Source: Mesostigma viride
Taxonomy: Eukaryota > Streptophyta > Mesostigmatophyceae > Mesostigmatales > Mesostigmataceae
Length of the DNA: 64,000 nucleotides
Direction: 5' to 3'
NCBI GenBank assembly: GCA_009746045.1
Contig: RPFO01000213.1
Coordinates: 12,476,063 to 12,540,062, forward strand
Shown here: piece by piece, positions 22,811 through 33,591 of the stretch
Numbering within the stretch: position 1 is the stretch's first letter
How the letters are laid out: each line of letters opens with the position of its first letter
The notes under the pieces: generated by a model
Seen by the model: the letters and a program-made list of their open reading frames with translations, nothing else
The model's database searches: none
What the model was told of the DNA's origin: nothing
Translations under genes and position numbers: made by a program

Positions 22811-23888
22811 CTGCAAGCAGCAGCCAAGCATGTCCCCCATGAGGACCAGATGGAACGTGAGATCCCACTGAGCGAGGGGATGTGTCTGCAGTGCATCAAA
22901 CAGACCTACGCGTCATGCGCACACCCATGCACCTCACGGCCCCTGATCATGGCCACAGCCACACTCATGAGCCTGTCAGCGGCCCCACAGTTGTGCCTGC
23001 CTTTCCACCACTTCGTTGGCCAAGTTAAGTACCGCCAAGTACAACACCAACTAGCCTCCACCTGAACTAACAACGCTGCAGAAAACAAGGGCATCAGTAC
23101 AACCACGGAGGACGGGGCTTTACTGATGTGGCTGGGGATGAGCCGTGTGATCCTTGTGAGAGAGTCATGCCATTAGGAACATCAGCAAACATTCCAGGCA
23201 CCCAGTTGCTGCTGCCAGCATGGCACGGACAGGCTGAACGCACTGCATATGCCTCCCAGCAAACAAACGGCCCCCTCAGGACAGCCAGGAGGTCAGGATG
23301 GGGAAGGCCCGAAAGCGCGGGCCAGACACCTGCTCAGATCACCTTGAGAAGGCCTGGTAGAGAAAAGGTTCAGGAAATGGAGGCACCTCACCGCGTGCAG
23401 CTTGGGTCAATGGATTTGGCCGTTCCTCACCCGTTGCCACAAGAGAAGGGGGGAGGGGGGAAGGGCGGGGAACATGATCTCACAGGCCGGTGTGCAATTA
23501 AGTAGCATTTGAAAAACTATCCGGCACAGCCCGGTCATACGAATGTTATCTCTCGGATTCCTCGCCCTGAGTACGGAGTGAAAGTGAGATCGGTCGTCTG
23601 TGATCCAGATTCCAGTAGCCACAATTCCTGCCTGGCAGAGCCATCCACCTCATGGGCAGCAGGCATCCCATGGGGTGCACAGCTCCTCAACATCACAATT
23701 TCCCACTGGCAGGGAACCCGGTGCTGGGAACGTAACAGCACCACGTGCCTAGTTGGTAGCGAGCCTGACACCGTCTGTGGTAAAACTGACCCTTTGCCCA
23801 CCCTACAGCATCATTGCGCTGCACACATACCAAAACTGTGTGCGGAAGCGCATCCGCTGGCGGCCATCAGGGTCAAGGAAATGCTGAC

Positions 23889-23987
23889 CTGGCCCTTCGC
23901 CTCCTTGTTCGCACCGCTCGCGACCAGGTGCTGCACGACCTCCAGGTGGCCTCTCCGTGCTGCAATGTACAGTGGTGTCCAGTCATC
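23889..23987 (-). CDS. Ankyrin repeat exon, unit 3
   Basis: 99 nt, identical in protein to unit 1 (DDWTPLYIAARRGHLEVVQH...), with the same splice sites. Surrounding unit sequence is also nearly the same as unit 1, consistent with recent duplication or gene conversion. Confidence 0.8.
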
Positions 23988-25076
23988 CTGCAAGCAGCAG
24001 CCAAGCATGTCCCCCACGAGGACCAAATGGAACACGAGAAACTACTGAGCGAGGGGATGTGTCTGCAGTGCATTAAACAGACCTGCGCGTCATGCGCACA
24101 CCCATGCACCTCATGGCCCCTGATCATGGCCACCGCCAAACTCATGAGCCTGCCGGCAGCCCCACAGTTGTGCCTGCCTTTCCACCACTTTGTTGGCCAA
24201 GTTAAGTACCGCCAAGTACAACGTCCAACCAGCCTCCACTCGAACTAACAGCGATGCAGAAAACAAGGGCATTGGTACAACCACGGAGGACGGGGCTTTA
24301 CTGATGTGGCTGGGGATGAGCCGTGTGATCCTTGTGAGAGAGTCATGCCATTAGGGACATCAGCAAACATTCCAGGCAGTTGCTGCTGCCAGCATGGCAC
24401 GGACAGGCTGAACGCACTGCACATGCCTCCCAGCAAACAAATGGCCCCCTCAGGACAGCCAGGAGGTCAGGATGGGGAAGGCCCGAAAGCGCGGGCCAGA
24501 CACCTGCTCAGATCACCTTGAGAAGGCCTGGTAGAGAAAAGGTTCAGGAAATGGAGGCACCTCACCGCGTGCAACTCAGGTCAATGGATTTGGCCGTTCC
24601 TCACCCGTTGCCACAAGAGAAGGGGGGGGGGGAGGAGGGCGGGGAACATGATCTCACAGGCCGGTGTGCAATTACTTCAAAAACCAACCGGCCGGTGTTT
24701 GAAAAACTATCTGGCACAACCAGGTCATACCCGTGCTATATCTCCCATTCATCGCCCTGGGTACGGTAGTGAAAGTGAGATCGGTAGTCCGTGATCCAGA
24801 TTCCAGTAGCCACAATTCCTGCCTGGCAGAGCCATCCACCTCATGGGCAGCAGGCATCCCATGGGGTGCACAGCTCCTCAACATCGCAATTTCGCACAGG
24901 CAGGGTGCCCCGTGCTGGGAACGTAACAGCACCACGTGAAGTTGGTAGCAAGCCTGACACCATCGGTGGTATAAAAGCCGTTTGCCCACCCTACAGCATC
25001 ATTGCGCTGCACATATACCAAAACTGTGTGCCGAAGCGCATCCGCTGGCGGCCATCAGGGTCAAGGAAATGCTGAC

Positions 25077-25175
25077 CTTGTTCTTCGCCTCCTTGTTCGC
25101 ACCGCTCGCAACCAGGTGCTTCACAACCTCCAGGTGGCCATTCGCTGCTGCAACGTACAGCGGTGTCCAATTATG
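25077..25175 (-). CDS. Ankyrin repeat exon, unit 4
   Basis: 99 nt encoding HNWTPLYVAAANGHLEVVKH and LVASGANKEAKNK. It is the same as unit 2 but without the extra Leu codon. Splice flanks are conserved. Confidence 0.8.
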
Positions 25176-26296
25176 CTGCAAGCAGCAGCCAAGCATGTCC
25201 CCCATGAGGACCAGATGGAACGTGAGATCCCACTGAGCGAGGGGATGTGTCTGCAGTGCATCAAACAGACCTACGCGTCATGCGCACACCCATGCACCTC
25301 ACGGCCCCTGATCATGGCCACAGCCACACTCATGAGCCTGTCAGCGGCCCCACAGTTGTGCCTGCCTTTCCACCACTTCGTTGGCCAAGTTAAGTACCGC
25401 CAAGTACAACACCAACTAGCCTCCACCTGAACTAACAACGCTGCAGAAAACAAGGGCATCAGTACAACCACGGAGGACGGGGCTTTACTGATGTGGCTGG
25501 GGATGAGCCGTGTGATCCTTGTGAGAGAGTCATGCCATTAGGAACATCAGCAAACATTCCAGGCACCCAGTTGCTGCTGCCAGCATGGCACGGACAGGCT
25601 GAACGCACTGCATATGCCTCCCAGCAAACAAACGGCCCCCTCAGGACAGCCAGGAGGTCAGGATGGGGAAGGCCCGAAAGCGCGGGCCAGACACCTGCTC
25701 AGATCACCTTGAGAAGGCCTGGTAGAGAAAAGGTTCAGGAAATGGAGGCACCTCACCGCGTGCAGCTTGGGTCAATGGATTTGGCCGTTCCTCACCCGTT
25801 GCCACAAGAGAAGGGGGGAGGGGGGAAGGGCGGGGAACATGATCTCACAGGCCGGTGTGCAATTAAGTAGCATTTGAAAAACTATATGGCACAGCCAGGT
25901 CATACGCGTGCTATCTCTCCGATTCGTCGCCCTGAGTACGGTAGTGAAAGTGAGATCGGTAGTCCGTGATCCAGATTCCAGTAGCCACAATTCCTGCCAG
26001 GCTGGCAGAGCCATCCACCTCATGGGCAGCAGGCATCCCATGGGGTGCACAGCTCGTCAACATCACAATTTCCCACAGGCAGGGTGCCCCGTGCTGGGAA
26101 CGTAACAGCGCCCAGTGAAGTTGGCAGCAAGCCTGACACCATTGGTGGTAAAGCCCTTTGCACACCCTACAGCATCATTGCGTTGCACATACACCAAACC
26201 GGTGTGCGGAAGCACATCCGCTTGCGGACATCAGGGTCAAGGAAATGCTGACCTTGTTCTTCGCCTCCTTGTTCGCACCGCTCGCAACCAGGATCG

Positions 26297-26641
26297 AGTT
26301 AAAGCCCGACCGGCTCAGCTATGGCGGTCGGTCACGTTGAGCTTGGGATAAGGTGAACACAGAGAACTGCTGTCGGAGCTGGCCCACCACTGGTTTATGT
26401 CTTAGCCAGCAAACCCTATCCGGTTAGCCGTAACCGTGGGACAAGCTAGCTGTCCGTACCGACCCGGATAAGGCCCCGGACTGGGGCCTAGGTGGTGCCG
26501 GCCCTAGGCGCCGCCCTTAGACCGGTCGACCGCATCGGACCGCCGGATTATAGCCGGCGGCTTAGCGGACGCTAGCGGAAGGCGTGCGGACGGACATGGG
26601 GAACTTAGAGCCAGATCCTAGGGCTCTAGAGTTACTCAACT
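26297..26641 (-). repeat. 3' LTR of the copia-like element
   Basis: It begins agttaaagcccgaccgg and ends gagttactcaact in plus-strand reading. It is the direct-repeat partner of 32107-32453. The ends lack the usual TG...CA but form a short AGTT...AACT inverted terminus. The interior is GC-rich with several CCGG-centred palindromes. Confidence 0.9.
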
Positions 26642-27019
26642 CCGACATACTCTTTTGTTCTTTGATTAATTATCAAAATAATTACATCAAATGCAGACCA
26701 TACAAAACCCTCTAAGGTAGGGAACTCAAGGGGGCCTCAAGGCCGTCAAAATCACCACGGTATCGACCCGCGCCCTTGTGATCACACATGAATAGTGATG
26801 TAATAAGTAGCGAGAAAAAAACAACTATGCCACCAGACAAAAGGTGACCCATTTATTAGGACCAGTGACCCGCCGACGGGCCCAAGGCACCGTCCAACGT
26901 GGCTAGGGTATGGTCAGGACAAGCAAAAAAAACTACCACCATGATATTCGTGAATGCTAGCAACACAGGGTGAGTTATGGCTGTATTCATAAAGCGCCCG
27001 AGCCGTAACCCTGTGTGGC

Positions 27020-29338
27020 TCACGGGTGTTGCATCGTCATGCGCTTGCGCAACACTGCGTACTGCGGGGCAGCCTCCCGCGCCTCCTTGGTGAGTGCATC
27101 CGCGGGATTGAGTTCATCCGCGATGTGCTGGAGACGCGTGACGCAGGAGGCCGCCTCAGCGAGTACGAGGTAATCAACGTCCTGTGACCGCGCATAGGGA
27201 TTGTCAAGGAAGGCCAAACAACTTTGTGAGTCAGTGTGCACCGTGCTAGTCCAGTGAAGAGTGAACCCACACGAGCCAAATACCCAACCCAGCAAGTACC
27301 GCAGCCACATGCCATGTGAGATAGCTGAAACAATGCCCCGGCATTCAGCCGTGTTGGGGCTAGTGGCAATGCGGCTGTGCAAGCGCGAGTACCAATCTAA
27401 CAACATGCCAGGCTGTCCCTCATTGCTGATAAAGAACAGTGCCCCCATGCGGGCCCGCACTTGGCTGACTGTGCGCGTCTCTAGATTAGCATCCGTCACT
27501 ATCTCGAGGTGCACCGGCTGTGAGCAATCGAGCCCACGAAGCACAATGCCGGGCGTCATGGCCAGCTGCCGCCGAACATGAATGGACCCTAGTCCTTCCA
27601 GCACATCATCGGGCAGGCGAGCGAGCACCGCCAAATCAGGTGCCACCGTGTCCGCCAACCACCCGAGCTTGCCCTTAACCGAGGGCCCATGGGTTGCCAA
27701 CAGCGGGGACGGGAGGTCGGCCAGCAGGTCAACCACATAGTTGCGGCTATCCTGCATGTGCATGACCCATTCGCCAGAACGCGAATCCCGCTGCAACGTA
27801 GACTGCACGCCGCAAAACACCACGGGTTTACCCTCCTCATGATCCACCGCCCTGCCCAGGGGAAACTTAGCCGCCACTGCAGCAAGAAACTGGGTAGCAA
27901 AGGTGCGAGGTGCCACCAGCTTGAAGTCATCGCCATGCCACACGAAGAGGGCTGGCTCGCCAGGGACGCCGGTGGGGACCACAAAGAAGTTAGGATCCGC
28001 GCGATGGTACGTGGCCCCTAAGCTCTGCAAGACCTCCTCCGCGGAAATGCGGAAGATGATGGGAGAGCTCTGCAGCCCCTCCACCCCTGTCAACAGCTCG
28101 ATATACTCGCTGCCAATGGTGCCATCCTGCCAGACCACCGGGACCTTCACCACGTAGCGGGTGCCTTGCCATGTTTGCTGCGCGACCCCAGCGTCGCTGT
28201 GGAGGAATGCCCGCTGAAAGTCACCGCACCACATCCCGTAGTCCTTGCCCGCGTTCCGCTTGCCCAAGTAGATGACCGTCAGTAGCCGATGCGAAACATG
28301 GTTGAGCCCAGGGGTATAAAGATCCTTGGCGTCCAGCGGGGAGGACCCCTTCGTCTCCGTGACCACGGGCCTTACCCGGAACACCACCGAAGAGTTGGTC
28401 TCGTCCGGCTTGTAGGTGAGCACGAACTTCAACCGCAACCGCGTGGCCCCGGCTGGCACACTCTCCAATCCTCGGTAGACCTCGCGCTCTCGCCACTGCT
28501 CCTTGGCTCGAATGAACGCGTCGCGCCACAAAGCAAACTTGAGAGGATCTTGACAGTCCAGGACAAGTTGCTCCCACGTCACAGGGCTATCCGCCGCCAG
28601 TGAGTGTGAGTGGAGGCCGAAGCTGCGCGGGTGCCAATCCTGAGGCTGAATGATGGACTGGACGAGCGGCGGTGTGGAAAACGCCGCCATCGGTAAGCGC
28701 CGCACGACGCCGGGCTGCCCGACCACCACCCCCAATGGAGCGTGGTACTCGCGAAGCGGGATGCTGCCCACCCCCGCGACTGACAGCAAGTCAGCGGACA
28801 CTGAGAACCCCGGGTATGATACGAAAGGTTCGCCCAGCAAGGCCACATCCTCGTAGCCATCCACGACGTGAAACGGCGTGTCAATGCCCAACACCGGCAG
28901 CACCACCATCCCGGTAACTTGATATGCCGAAGTGCCTGCAAAGTCGGTCACCGATTTGTACGGCGACTCTAGCACTGGATACAGGGTGGCTGCCCGACGA
29001 GAGATAATAGACACGGATGCTTGCGTGTCCACAGCCACCAGCTGCCACGGTCTACACGTAGGAAACAAGGCTGACTTAACCGGCCTGACCCCCTGTGAGA
29101 GAGTTTTGACCTGAGCCACCCCTGATGCAGCTTTCGCTTTAAGCGCCTGAGCACGCCACAAGGCCGTGACCGTTGAAGCCAGGTCCCTAGGTGGGCGAGG
29201 CGCATGGGCAGGACCCTGACCCTCCGGCGAGGCCACGCTAGGCGGGCCTCCCACATTATCCGTGGCTAGCACAGGAGGTGAGTCACTACGTGCACTAGGT
29301 CCCGTCAAACCCACCCCATCCTCATCCCACCCATCCAC
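27020..29338 (-). CDS. Protease-RT-RNase H ORF of the copia-like element
   Basis: 772 codons. A retropepsin-like domain lies at ~100-172: LVAVDTQASVSII, then GIDTPFHVVDGYED and VALLGEPF. The usual D-T/S-G is D-T-Q here. RT follows: RLRLKFVLTYKPDE (~300), YGMWCGDFQRAFLHSD (~366-381), GVEGLQSSPIIFR (~417-429), and the catalytic LFVWHGDDFKLV (~463-474), HGDD instead of YVDD. RNase H follows with TDANLETR, NTAECRG, HTDSQSC and LNPADALTK (~614-750). The protease thus lies after the integrase, not before it as in known copia elements. The frame is open throughout. Confidence 0.85.
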   Translation of the reverse strand: MDGWDEDGVGLTGPSARSDSPPVLATDNVGGPPSVASPEGQGPAHAPRPPRDLASTVTALWRAQALKAKAASGVAQVKTLSQGVRPVKSALFPTCRPWQLVAVDTQASVSIISRRAATLYPVLESPYKSVTDFAGTSAYQVTGMVVLPVLGIDTPFHVVDGYEDVALLGEPFVSYPGFSVSADLLSVAGVGSIPLREYHAPLGVVVGQPGVVRRLPMAAFSTPPLVQSIIQPQDWHPRSFGLHSHSLAADSPVTWEQLVLDCQDPLKFALWRDAFIRAKEQWREREVYRGLESVPAGATRLRLKFVLTYKPDETNSSVVFRVRPVVTETKGSSPLDAKDLYTPGLNHVSHRLLTVIYLGKRNAGKDYGMWCGDFQRAFLHSDAGVAQQTWQGTRYVVKVPVVWQDGTIGSEYIELLTGVEGLQSSPIIFRISAEEVLQSLGATYHRADPNFFVVPTGVPGEPALFVWHGDDFKLVAPRTFATQFLAAVAAKFPLGRAVDHEEGKPVVFCGVQSTLQRDSRSGEWVMHMQDSRNYVVDLLADLPSPLLATHGPSVKGKLGWLADTVAPDLAVLARLPDDVLEGLGSIHVRRQLAMTPGIVLRGLDCSQPVHLEIVTDANLETRTVSQVRARMGALFFISNEGQPGMLLDWYSRLHSRIATSPNTAECRGIVSAISHGMWLRYLLGWVFGSCGFTLHWTSTVHTDSQSCLAFLDNPYARSQDVDYLVLAEAASCVTRLQHIADELNPADALTKEAREAAPQYAVLRKRMTMQHP

Positions 29339-31497
29339 GGGGTCATATTGGGGCCCAGGGGAGGGGGGGGTGTAGCTGTGTCTGCCCCTGGGAGCGACCC
29401 GTGGGGTACCACCTCAGATGCTACGACAGGCGCATTATCCTTCACTACCCACCCCAGTGCCCTGTTGGCTGCCAGCTCACTCTCCATGCTATCCCCTTGC
29501 TTATAGCCTGCCACCGATGCCCATGGTACCCTATACACCCGATCATTCCACTCTATGTCTATGACCCGCAGCGGCCAGTCTAACTTTGTGATGGCCCCAG
29601 GCCCCTGCATGGTGCCCCGTTTGCCGCTGGGCGAGCTCTCCTTGTGGAACATGACCAACTGCCCGACCTCAAAAGCGCTAGACAAATCAGGCAGCGTGGC
29701 ATCCTTGAGCCGCAGCTTGGCGGCGGTATCCTGTAGATGCTGTTGGTATGCCTCTACTACCTCGGGTGAGTAGGTGCCCGCTGACAGCCCCCGAGGCGTG
29801 ACTAGCCCAAAGCCCTTGACATCAAGCACGTGCCTATGGTTGCACACATGCATGAGCTCCTTGCACCACGCCGTCTTGACCGCGTAGGATTTGCCATGTG
29901 GGTTATCCTGTCGCTTGGCTGCCACAGTCTTGACATAGCTTACAGTGCGATCTATCATGCCCATATTGCCGTGATCCTCACGCCCCACGATGACCACGGC
30001 CTCCATCCCCGGCAAACCTTGCACACAGCGGAACTGCTGGTCTAGCATGAGCTCCACTACGGGATGAAAGAAAGCCAGGCTGATCTTGATAGCCCTGTGC
30101 AGGTCAGCCTCAAACATGTGGGGCAGCGGCTCAATGTAGGTGGCCTTGCTGAACCTATCCTTGACTATGAAATAGGTGTCCCCCCCTTCCATGTGCATGA
30201 CATCCCCCACAAGGTACCCTCGCTCCAAGGGTGGAGTCTTGGCATGCCGCCTACGCGACTTCTTCCTGATCTTGATGCAGGCAGGACACTGAGCACGCAC
30301 ATTCTTCAGCTCGTTGTATAAAGGTGCCCCCAACATGTGTGCCCCCTCTACCTCGGCTTGGGCCTCATGCCCGTATGCACGGTGCATCTGGTATGCTAAC
30401 AGTTTCAGGGTGACAGCCTGAGGTGCAGTGGCATTGTCAGGATTCTCAACAGGTGGGGTGACTACTGGGGTAGTGACATTGGCTAACTGGGCAGCTTCAG
30501 AGGCTGCACGAAAGGCCGCCCGTGTGAGCACCTTGCCAATGTGAAGATCCACACTAGGGTGGTGTGTACCGAGAACATCTGCCCGCCCAGCATTCTCTTG
30601 CACTGTCACAACATTCCTCATAGGCCCAACCGCCCCAGTATCTAGCTGGGGTGCTGCAGTAGTGCTTGGTCGCTCGGCGTTGTACACACCCGACCTAGAA
30701 GACACCACATTGCTTAGGTCACGCATTGTAGACCCGTGCTCAGGAAGCACGTGATCCTGGCGCGACAGAGCCAGAGCAGCATCAACGGATTGCGTGAGCA
30801 CATCACGGAATGAGACAGAGGATGCAGTCACGTTGCTTTTAGGAACGACGTCAGGCTCTACGACGGCCCGGTTCAGCGTGACGCATTGAGCAAAAGAAGG
30901 GGTATCGAGCGTGCTCTCACCTGACTTTCGTGCTGCCCGTCGCTCTGCCCACTCCTCGCGTGTGCCGTGGACGACGATGCGCTTGGCCTTGCACGCCTCC
31001 ACGCTGTGACCACGCAGAACGTCGTGGCACTTGCGGCAAAGGTTGTCCTCGAGCTCCAGGTCCGGGCGAACTCGGCAGTCATCCCGGACATGGCGACGTC
31101 CGAAGCAGCGCTCACAGCGTTGCTTGCGGTCAGTAGACGCCCCCTGCTGCCGCTTGGCCGGGGGATGATCACCCTGCTTGGCGTCGCCACCATGCCCGCG
31201 CTTGCGCCCTCGCTGGCCCCCGTTGTTGCCGTGGCCGACGACCTTTTTCAGGATGGCCGTAAGCTCCGACCGCGTAATTGGAGCCTCTGCGCCTGAAGAA
31301 GAAGACGCGCCGGCATCCACCTTGCGCAGGGATGGCAGAGCAGCCGAGGCAGCCGGCTTGGACTGCGCACTCTTGAAGCATGAGATCAAATACAGCATGC
31401 CCTCGTCGAAACTGACGCACTCTTCTTTTTGAGTTCCGTCGCTATGGTCAGATGCACATCCGACGACAGGTCGCATTTCTTGAGAAATCGATTGCAC
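29305..31497 (-). CDS. Zinc-knuckle and integrase ORF of the copia-like element
   Basis: 730 codons. Two knuckles lie near residues 128-141 (CERCFGRRHVRDDC) and 154-169 (CRKCHDVLRGHSVEAC). The integrase N-terminal zinc site is H-R-A-Y-G-H...C-P-A-C at ~372-407. The catalytic core follows: GDVMHMEGGD (D432), LMLDQQF (D486) and GNMGMIDRTV (~510-519). In the last motif Asp stands where the third catalytic residue of DDE integrases is normally Glu. The C-terminal part has WPLRVIDIEWNDRVYRVPW, probably a beta-rich DNA-binding region. The start codon is uncertain, because translation probably enters from the gag frame. Confidence 0.8.
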   Translation of the reverse strand: MQSISQEMRPVVGCASDHSDGTQKEECVSFDEGMLYLISCFKSAQSKPAASAALPSLRKVDAGASSSSGAEAPITRSELTAILKKVVGHGNNGGQRGRKRGHGGDAKQGDHPPAKRQQGASTDRKQRCERCFGRRHVRDDCRVRPDLELEDNLCRKCHDVLRGHSVEACKAKRIVVHGTREEWAERRAARKSGESTLDTPSFAQCVTLNRAVVEPDVVPKSNVTASSVSFRDVLTQSVDAALALSRQDHVLPEHGSTMRDLSNVVSSRSGVYNAERPSTTAAPQLDTGAVGPMRNVVTVQENAGRADVLGTHHPSVDLHIGKVLTRAAFRAASEAAQLANVTTPVVTPPVENPDNATAPQAVTLKLLAYQMHRAYGHEAQAEVEGAHMLGAPLYNELKNVRAQCPACIKIRKKSRRRHAKTPPLERGYLVGDVMHMEGGDTYFIVKDRFSKATYIEPLPHMFEADLHRAIKISLAFFHPVVELMLDQQFRCVQGLPGMEAVVIVGREDHGNMGMIDRTVSYVKTVAAKRQDNPHGKSYAVKTAWCKELMHVCNHRHVLDVKGFGLVTPRGLSAGTYSPEVVEAYQQHLQDTAAKLRLKDATLPDLSSAFEVGQLVMFHKESSPSGKRGTMQGPGAITKLDWPLRVIDIEWNDRVYRVPWASVAGYKQGDSMESELAANRALGWVVKDNAPVVASEVVPHGSLPGADTATPPPPLGPNMTPWMGGMRMGWV

Positions 31498-32087
31498 AGG
31501 AAAATGGGCTTGAGAGTATCTAGCAGCTTGTGCTTGTGCACGAAGACCTGGAAATCACGTGCAGCCCCGGGCAAATTTGCCTTATTAACTGCATAGCCCT
31601 CGAAGTCGTTGAAGGCTTGCTCGTCGGCCTCTTCCTTAGACCGCGACAAGTGGGCATCTAGACCGTTGTAAAAAACTTCCCAGGTTTGTTTGTTGTCGTC
31701 CGCAATGCGAACTAGATTGGCAATGTTTGGGTGCTTTGTTGTACTGCAGAATACTGCACGGAACTTGCCAATCAGCTCCGAATCTTTGTCTGCGCGTCCA
31801 TCGCGCAGACGCTTGAGAGCAGCTAGAAAATCTGCTGCGTCGTCCGCCGTATAGTCGGCCGGTAGATCAGCGGGCACCTCCGTTTGCTTGAGAGGGCCGC
31901 GATTTAGTGCATCGTCAGCAGCAAGCATCAGATGCTTGAACTGCTTGGCCAGTTCAGGTTGCGCCACGAGGGTTTGCATCAACCTCGTGGCCTCGTCCGC
32001 ACTAAAGCGTGGCAGGACGGACCCTGCGGCCTCGCCACTTGGCGTATCTGTGTGTTCGCCCGTGCGGCTCCGTGTACCGGAAGCCAT
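31386..32087 (-). CDS. Gag-like ORF of the copia-like element
   Basis: 233 codons starting MASGTRSRTGEHTDTPSG. The middle is helical and charged (FLAALKRLRDGRADKDSELI, then WEVFYNGLDAHLSRSKEEAD), as expected of a capsid domain, although it is not a clear UBN2 match. The frame ends shortly after LTIATELKKKS. In that place ctcaaaaagaag offers a C-AAA-AAG slippery site, where a -1 shift would enter the next ORF (overlap 31386-31497). The product would assemble the cytoplasmic particle. Confidence 0.7.
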   Translation of the reverse strand: MASGTRSRTGEHTDTPSGEAAGSVLPRFSADEATRLMQTLVAQPELAKQFKHLMLAADDALNRGPLKQTEVPADLPADYTADDAADFLAALKRLRDGRADKDSELIGKFRAVFCSTTKHPNIANLVRIADDNKQTWEVFYNGLDAHLSRSKEEADEQAFNDFEGYAVNKANLPGAARDFQVFVHKHKLLDTLKPIFLCNRFLKKCDLSSDVHLTIATELKKKSASVSTRACCI

Positions 32088-32106
32088 CGGGATTTTTATG
32101 AATACA

Positions 32107-32453
32107 AGTTAAAGCCCGACCGGCTCAGCTATGGCGGTCGGTCACGTTGAGCTTGGGATAAGGTGAACACAGAGAACTGCTGTCGGAGCTGGCCCACCAC
32201 TGGTTTATGTCTTAGCCAGCAAACCCTATCCGGTTAGCCGTAACCGTGGGACAAGCTAGCTGTCCGTACCGACCCGGATAAGGCCCCGGACTGGGGCCTA
32301 GGTGGCGCCGGCCCTAGGCGCCGCCCTTAGACCGGTCGACCGCATCGGACCGCCGGATTATAGCCGGCGGCTTAGCGGACGCTAGCGGAAGGCGTGCGGA
32401 CGGACATGGGGAACTTAGAGCCAGATCCTATAGGGCTCTAGAGTTACTCAACT
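32107..32453 (-). repeat. 5' LTR of the copia-like element
   Basis: 347 bp, about 99% identical to the other LTR. On the minus strand it leads directly into the gag-like ORF whose ATG is at 32087, so any promoter and transcript start must lie inside it. Confidence 0.9.
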
Positions 32454-33591
32454 CCAGGTGCTTCACAACCTCCAGGTGGCCACTCCATGCTGCAACGTGC
32501 AGCGGTGTCCAGTTATCCTGCAAGCAGCAGCCACACATGTCCCCGTGAGGACCAGATGGAACGTGAGAACCCACTGAGCGAGGGGATGTGTCTGCAGTGA
32601 ATGAAACAGACCTACGCGTCATGCGCACACCCATGCACCTCATGGCCCCTGACCATGGCCACAGCCACACTCATGAGCCTGTCAGCGGCCCCACAGTTGT
32701 GCCTGCCTAGTTTCCACCACTTCCATGGCCAAGTTAAGTACCGTCAAGTACAACGTCCAACTTGCCTCCACCCAAAGTAACCACGCTGCAGAAAACAAGG
32801 GCATCAGTACAACCACGGAGGACGGGGCTTTACTGATGTGGCTGGGGATGAGCCGTGTGATCCTTGTGAGAGAGTGATGCCATTAGGAACATCAGCAAAC
32901 ATGCCAGGCATCCACTTGCTGCTGCAAGCATGGCACGGACAGGCTGAACGCACTGCACATGCCTCCCAGCAAACAAATGGCCCCCGATCAGGACAGCCAG
33001 GCGGTCAGGATGGGGAAGGCCCGAAAGCGCGGGCCAGACACCTGCTCAGATCACCTTGAGAAGGCCTGGTACTGTAGTGGAAAGGTTCAGGAAATGGAGG
33101 CACCTCACCGCGTGCAGCTTGGGTCCATGGATTTGGCCGTTCCTCACCCGTTGCCACAAGAGAAGGGGGGCCGGGAACATGATCTCACAGGCCGGTGTGC
33201 AAATCCTTAGTATTTGAAAAACTATTTGGCACAACCATGTCATACGCGTGCTATCTCTCCGATTCGTCGCCCTGAGTACGGTAGTGAACGTGAGATCGGT
33301 CGTCCATGATCCAGGTTCCAGTCGCCACGATTCCTGCCTGGCAGAGCCATCCACCTCATGGGCAGCAGGCATCCCATGGGGTGCACAGCTCGTTAACATT
33401 TCAATTTCCCACAGGCAGGGTGCCTCGTGCTGGGAAGGTAACAGCACCCAGCGCAGTTGGTAGCAAGCCTGACACCATTGGTGGAAAAAAAGCCCTTTGC
33501 CCACCCTACAGCATCATTGCGCTGCACATATACCAAAACTGTGTGCGGAAGCGCATCCACAGGCGGCCATCAGGGTCAAGGAAGGGCTGAC

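Larger units (their letters stand above)
26293..32453 (-). mobile_element. Copia-like LTR retrotransposon with INT-PR-RT-RH order (nearly intact)
   Basis: Terminal direct repeats of ~345 bp (26297-26641 and 32107-32453) differ by one substitution (ggtggtgcc/ggtggcgcc) and a 2-bp indel. The element is flanked by CCAGG at 26288-26292 and 32454-32458, a 5-bp target duplication that interrupts an ankyrin exon. Internally, three minus-strand ORFs overlap: gag-like, zinc-knuckle plus integrase, and protease-RT-RNase H. Each successive ORF is shifted by -1. The near-identical LTRs point to a recent insertion. No canonical tRNA primer site was found, and only ~19 nt separate the 5' LTR from the first ATG. 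In the 378 bp after the last ORF, a purine-rich agaacaaaagag lies close to the 3' LTR. Confidence 0.9.
26253..32517 (-). pseudogene. Ankyrin repeat exon of unit 5, split by the LTR retrotransposon
   Basis: The exon lies in two parts, 26253-26292 and 32459-32517. Removing the retroelement and one CCAGG copy leaves 40 + 59 = 99 nt, the same length as the other exons. The rejoined exon would carry the usual TPLH, GHLEVV and LVA residues. Unless the element is spliced out as part of an enlarged intron with exon skipping, this repeat is lost from the protein. Confidence 0.8.

Noticed and set aside
21039-26300. CRISPR-like or satellite array
   Set aside because: The units are 1.19 kb and contain spliced ankyrin exons; there are no short direct repeats with unique spacers.
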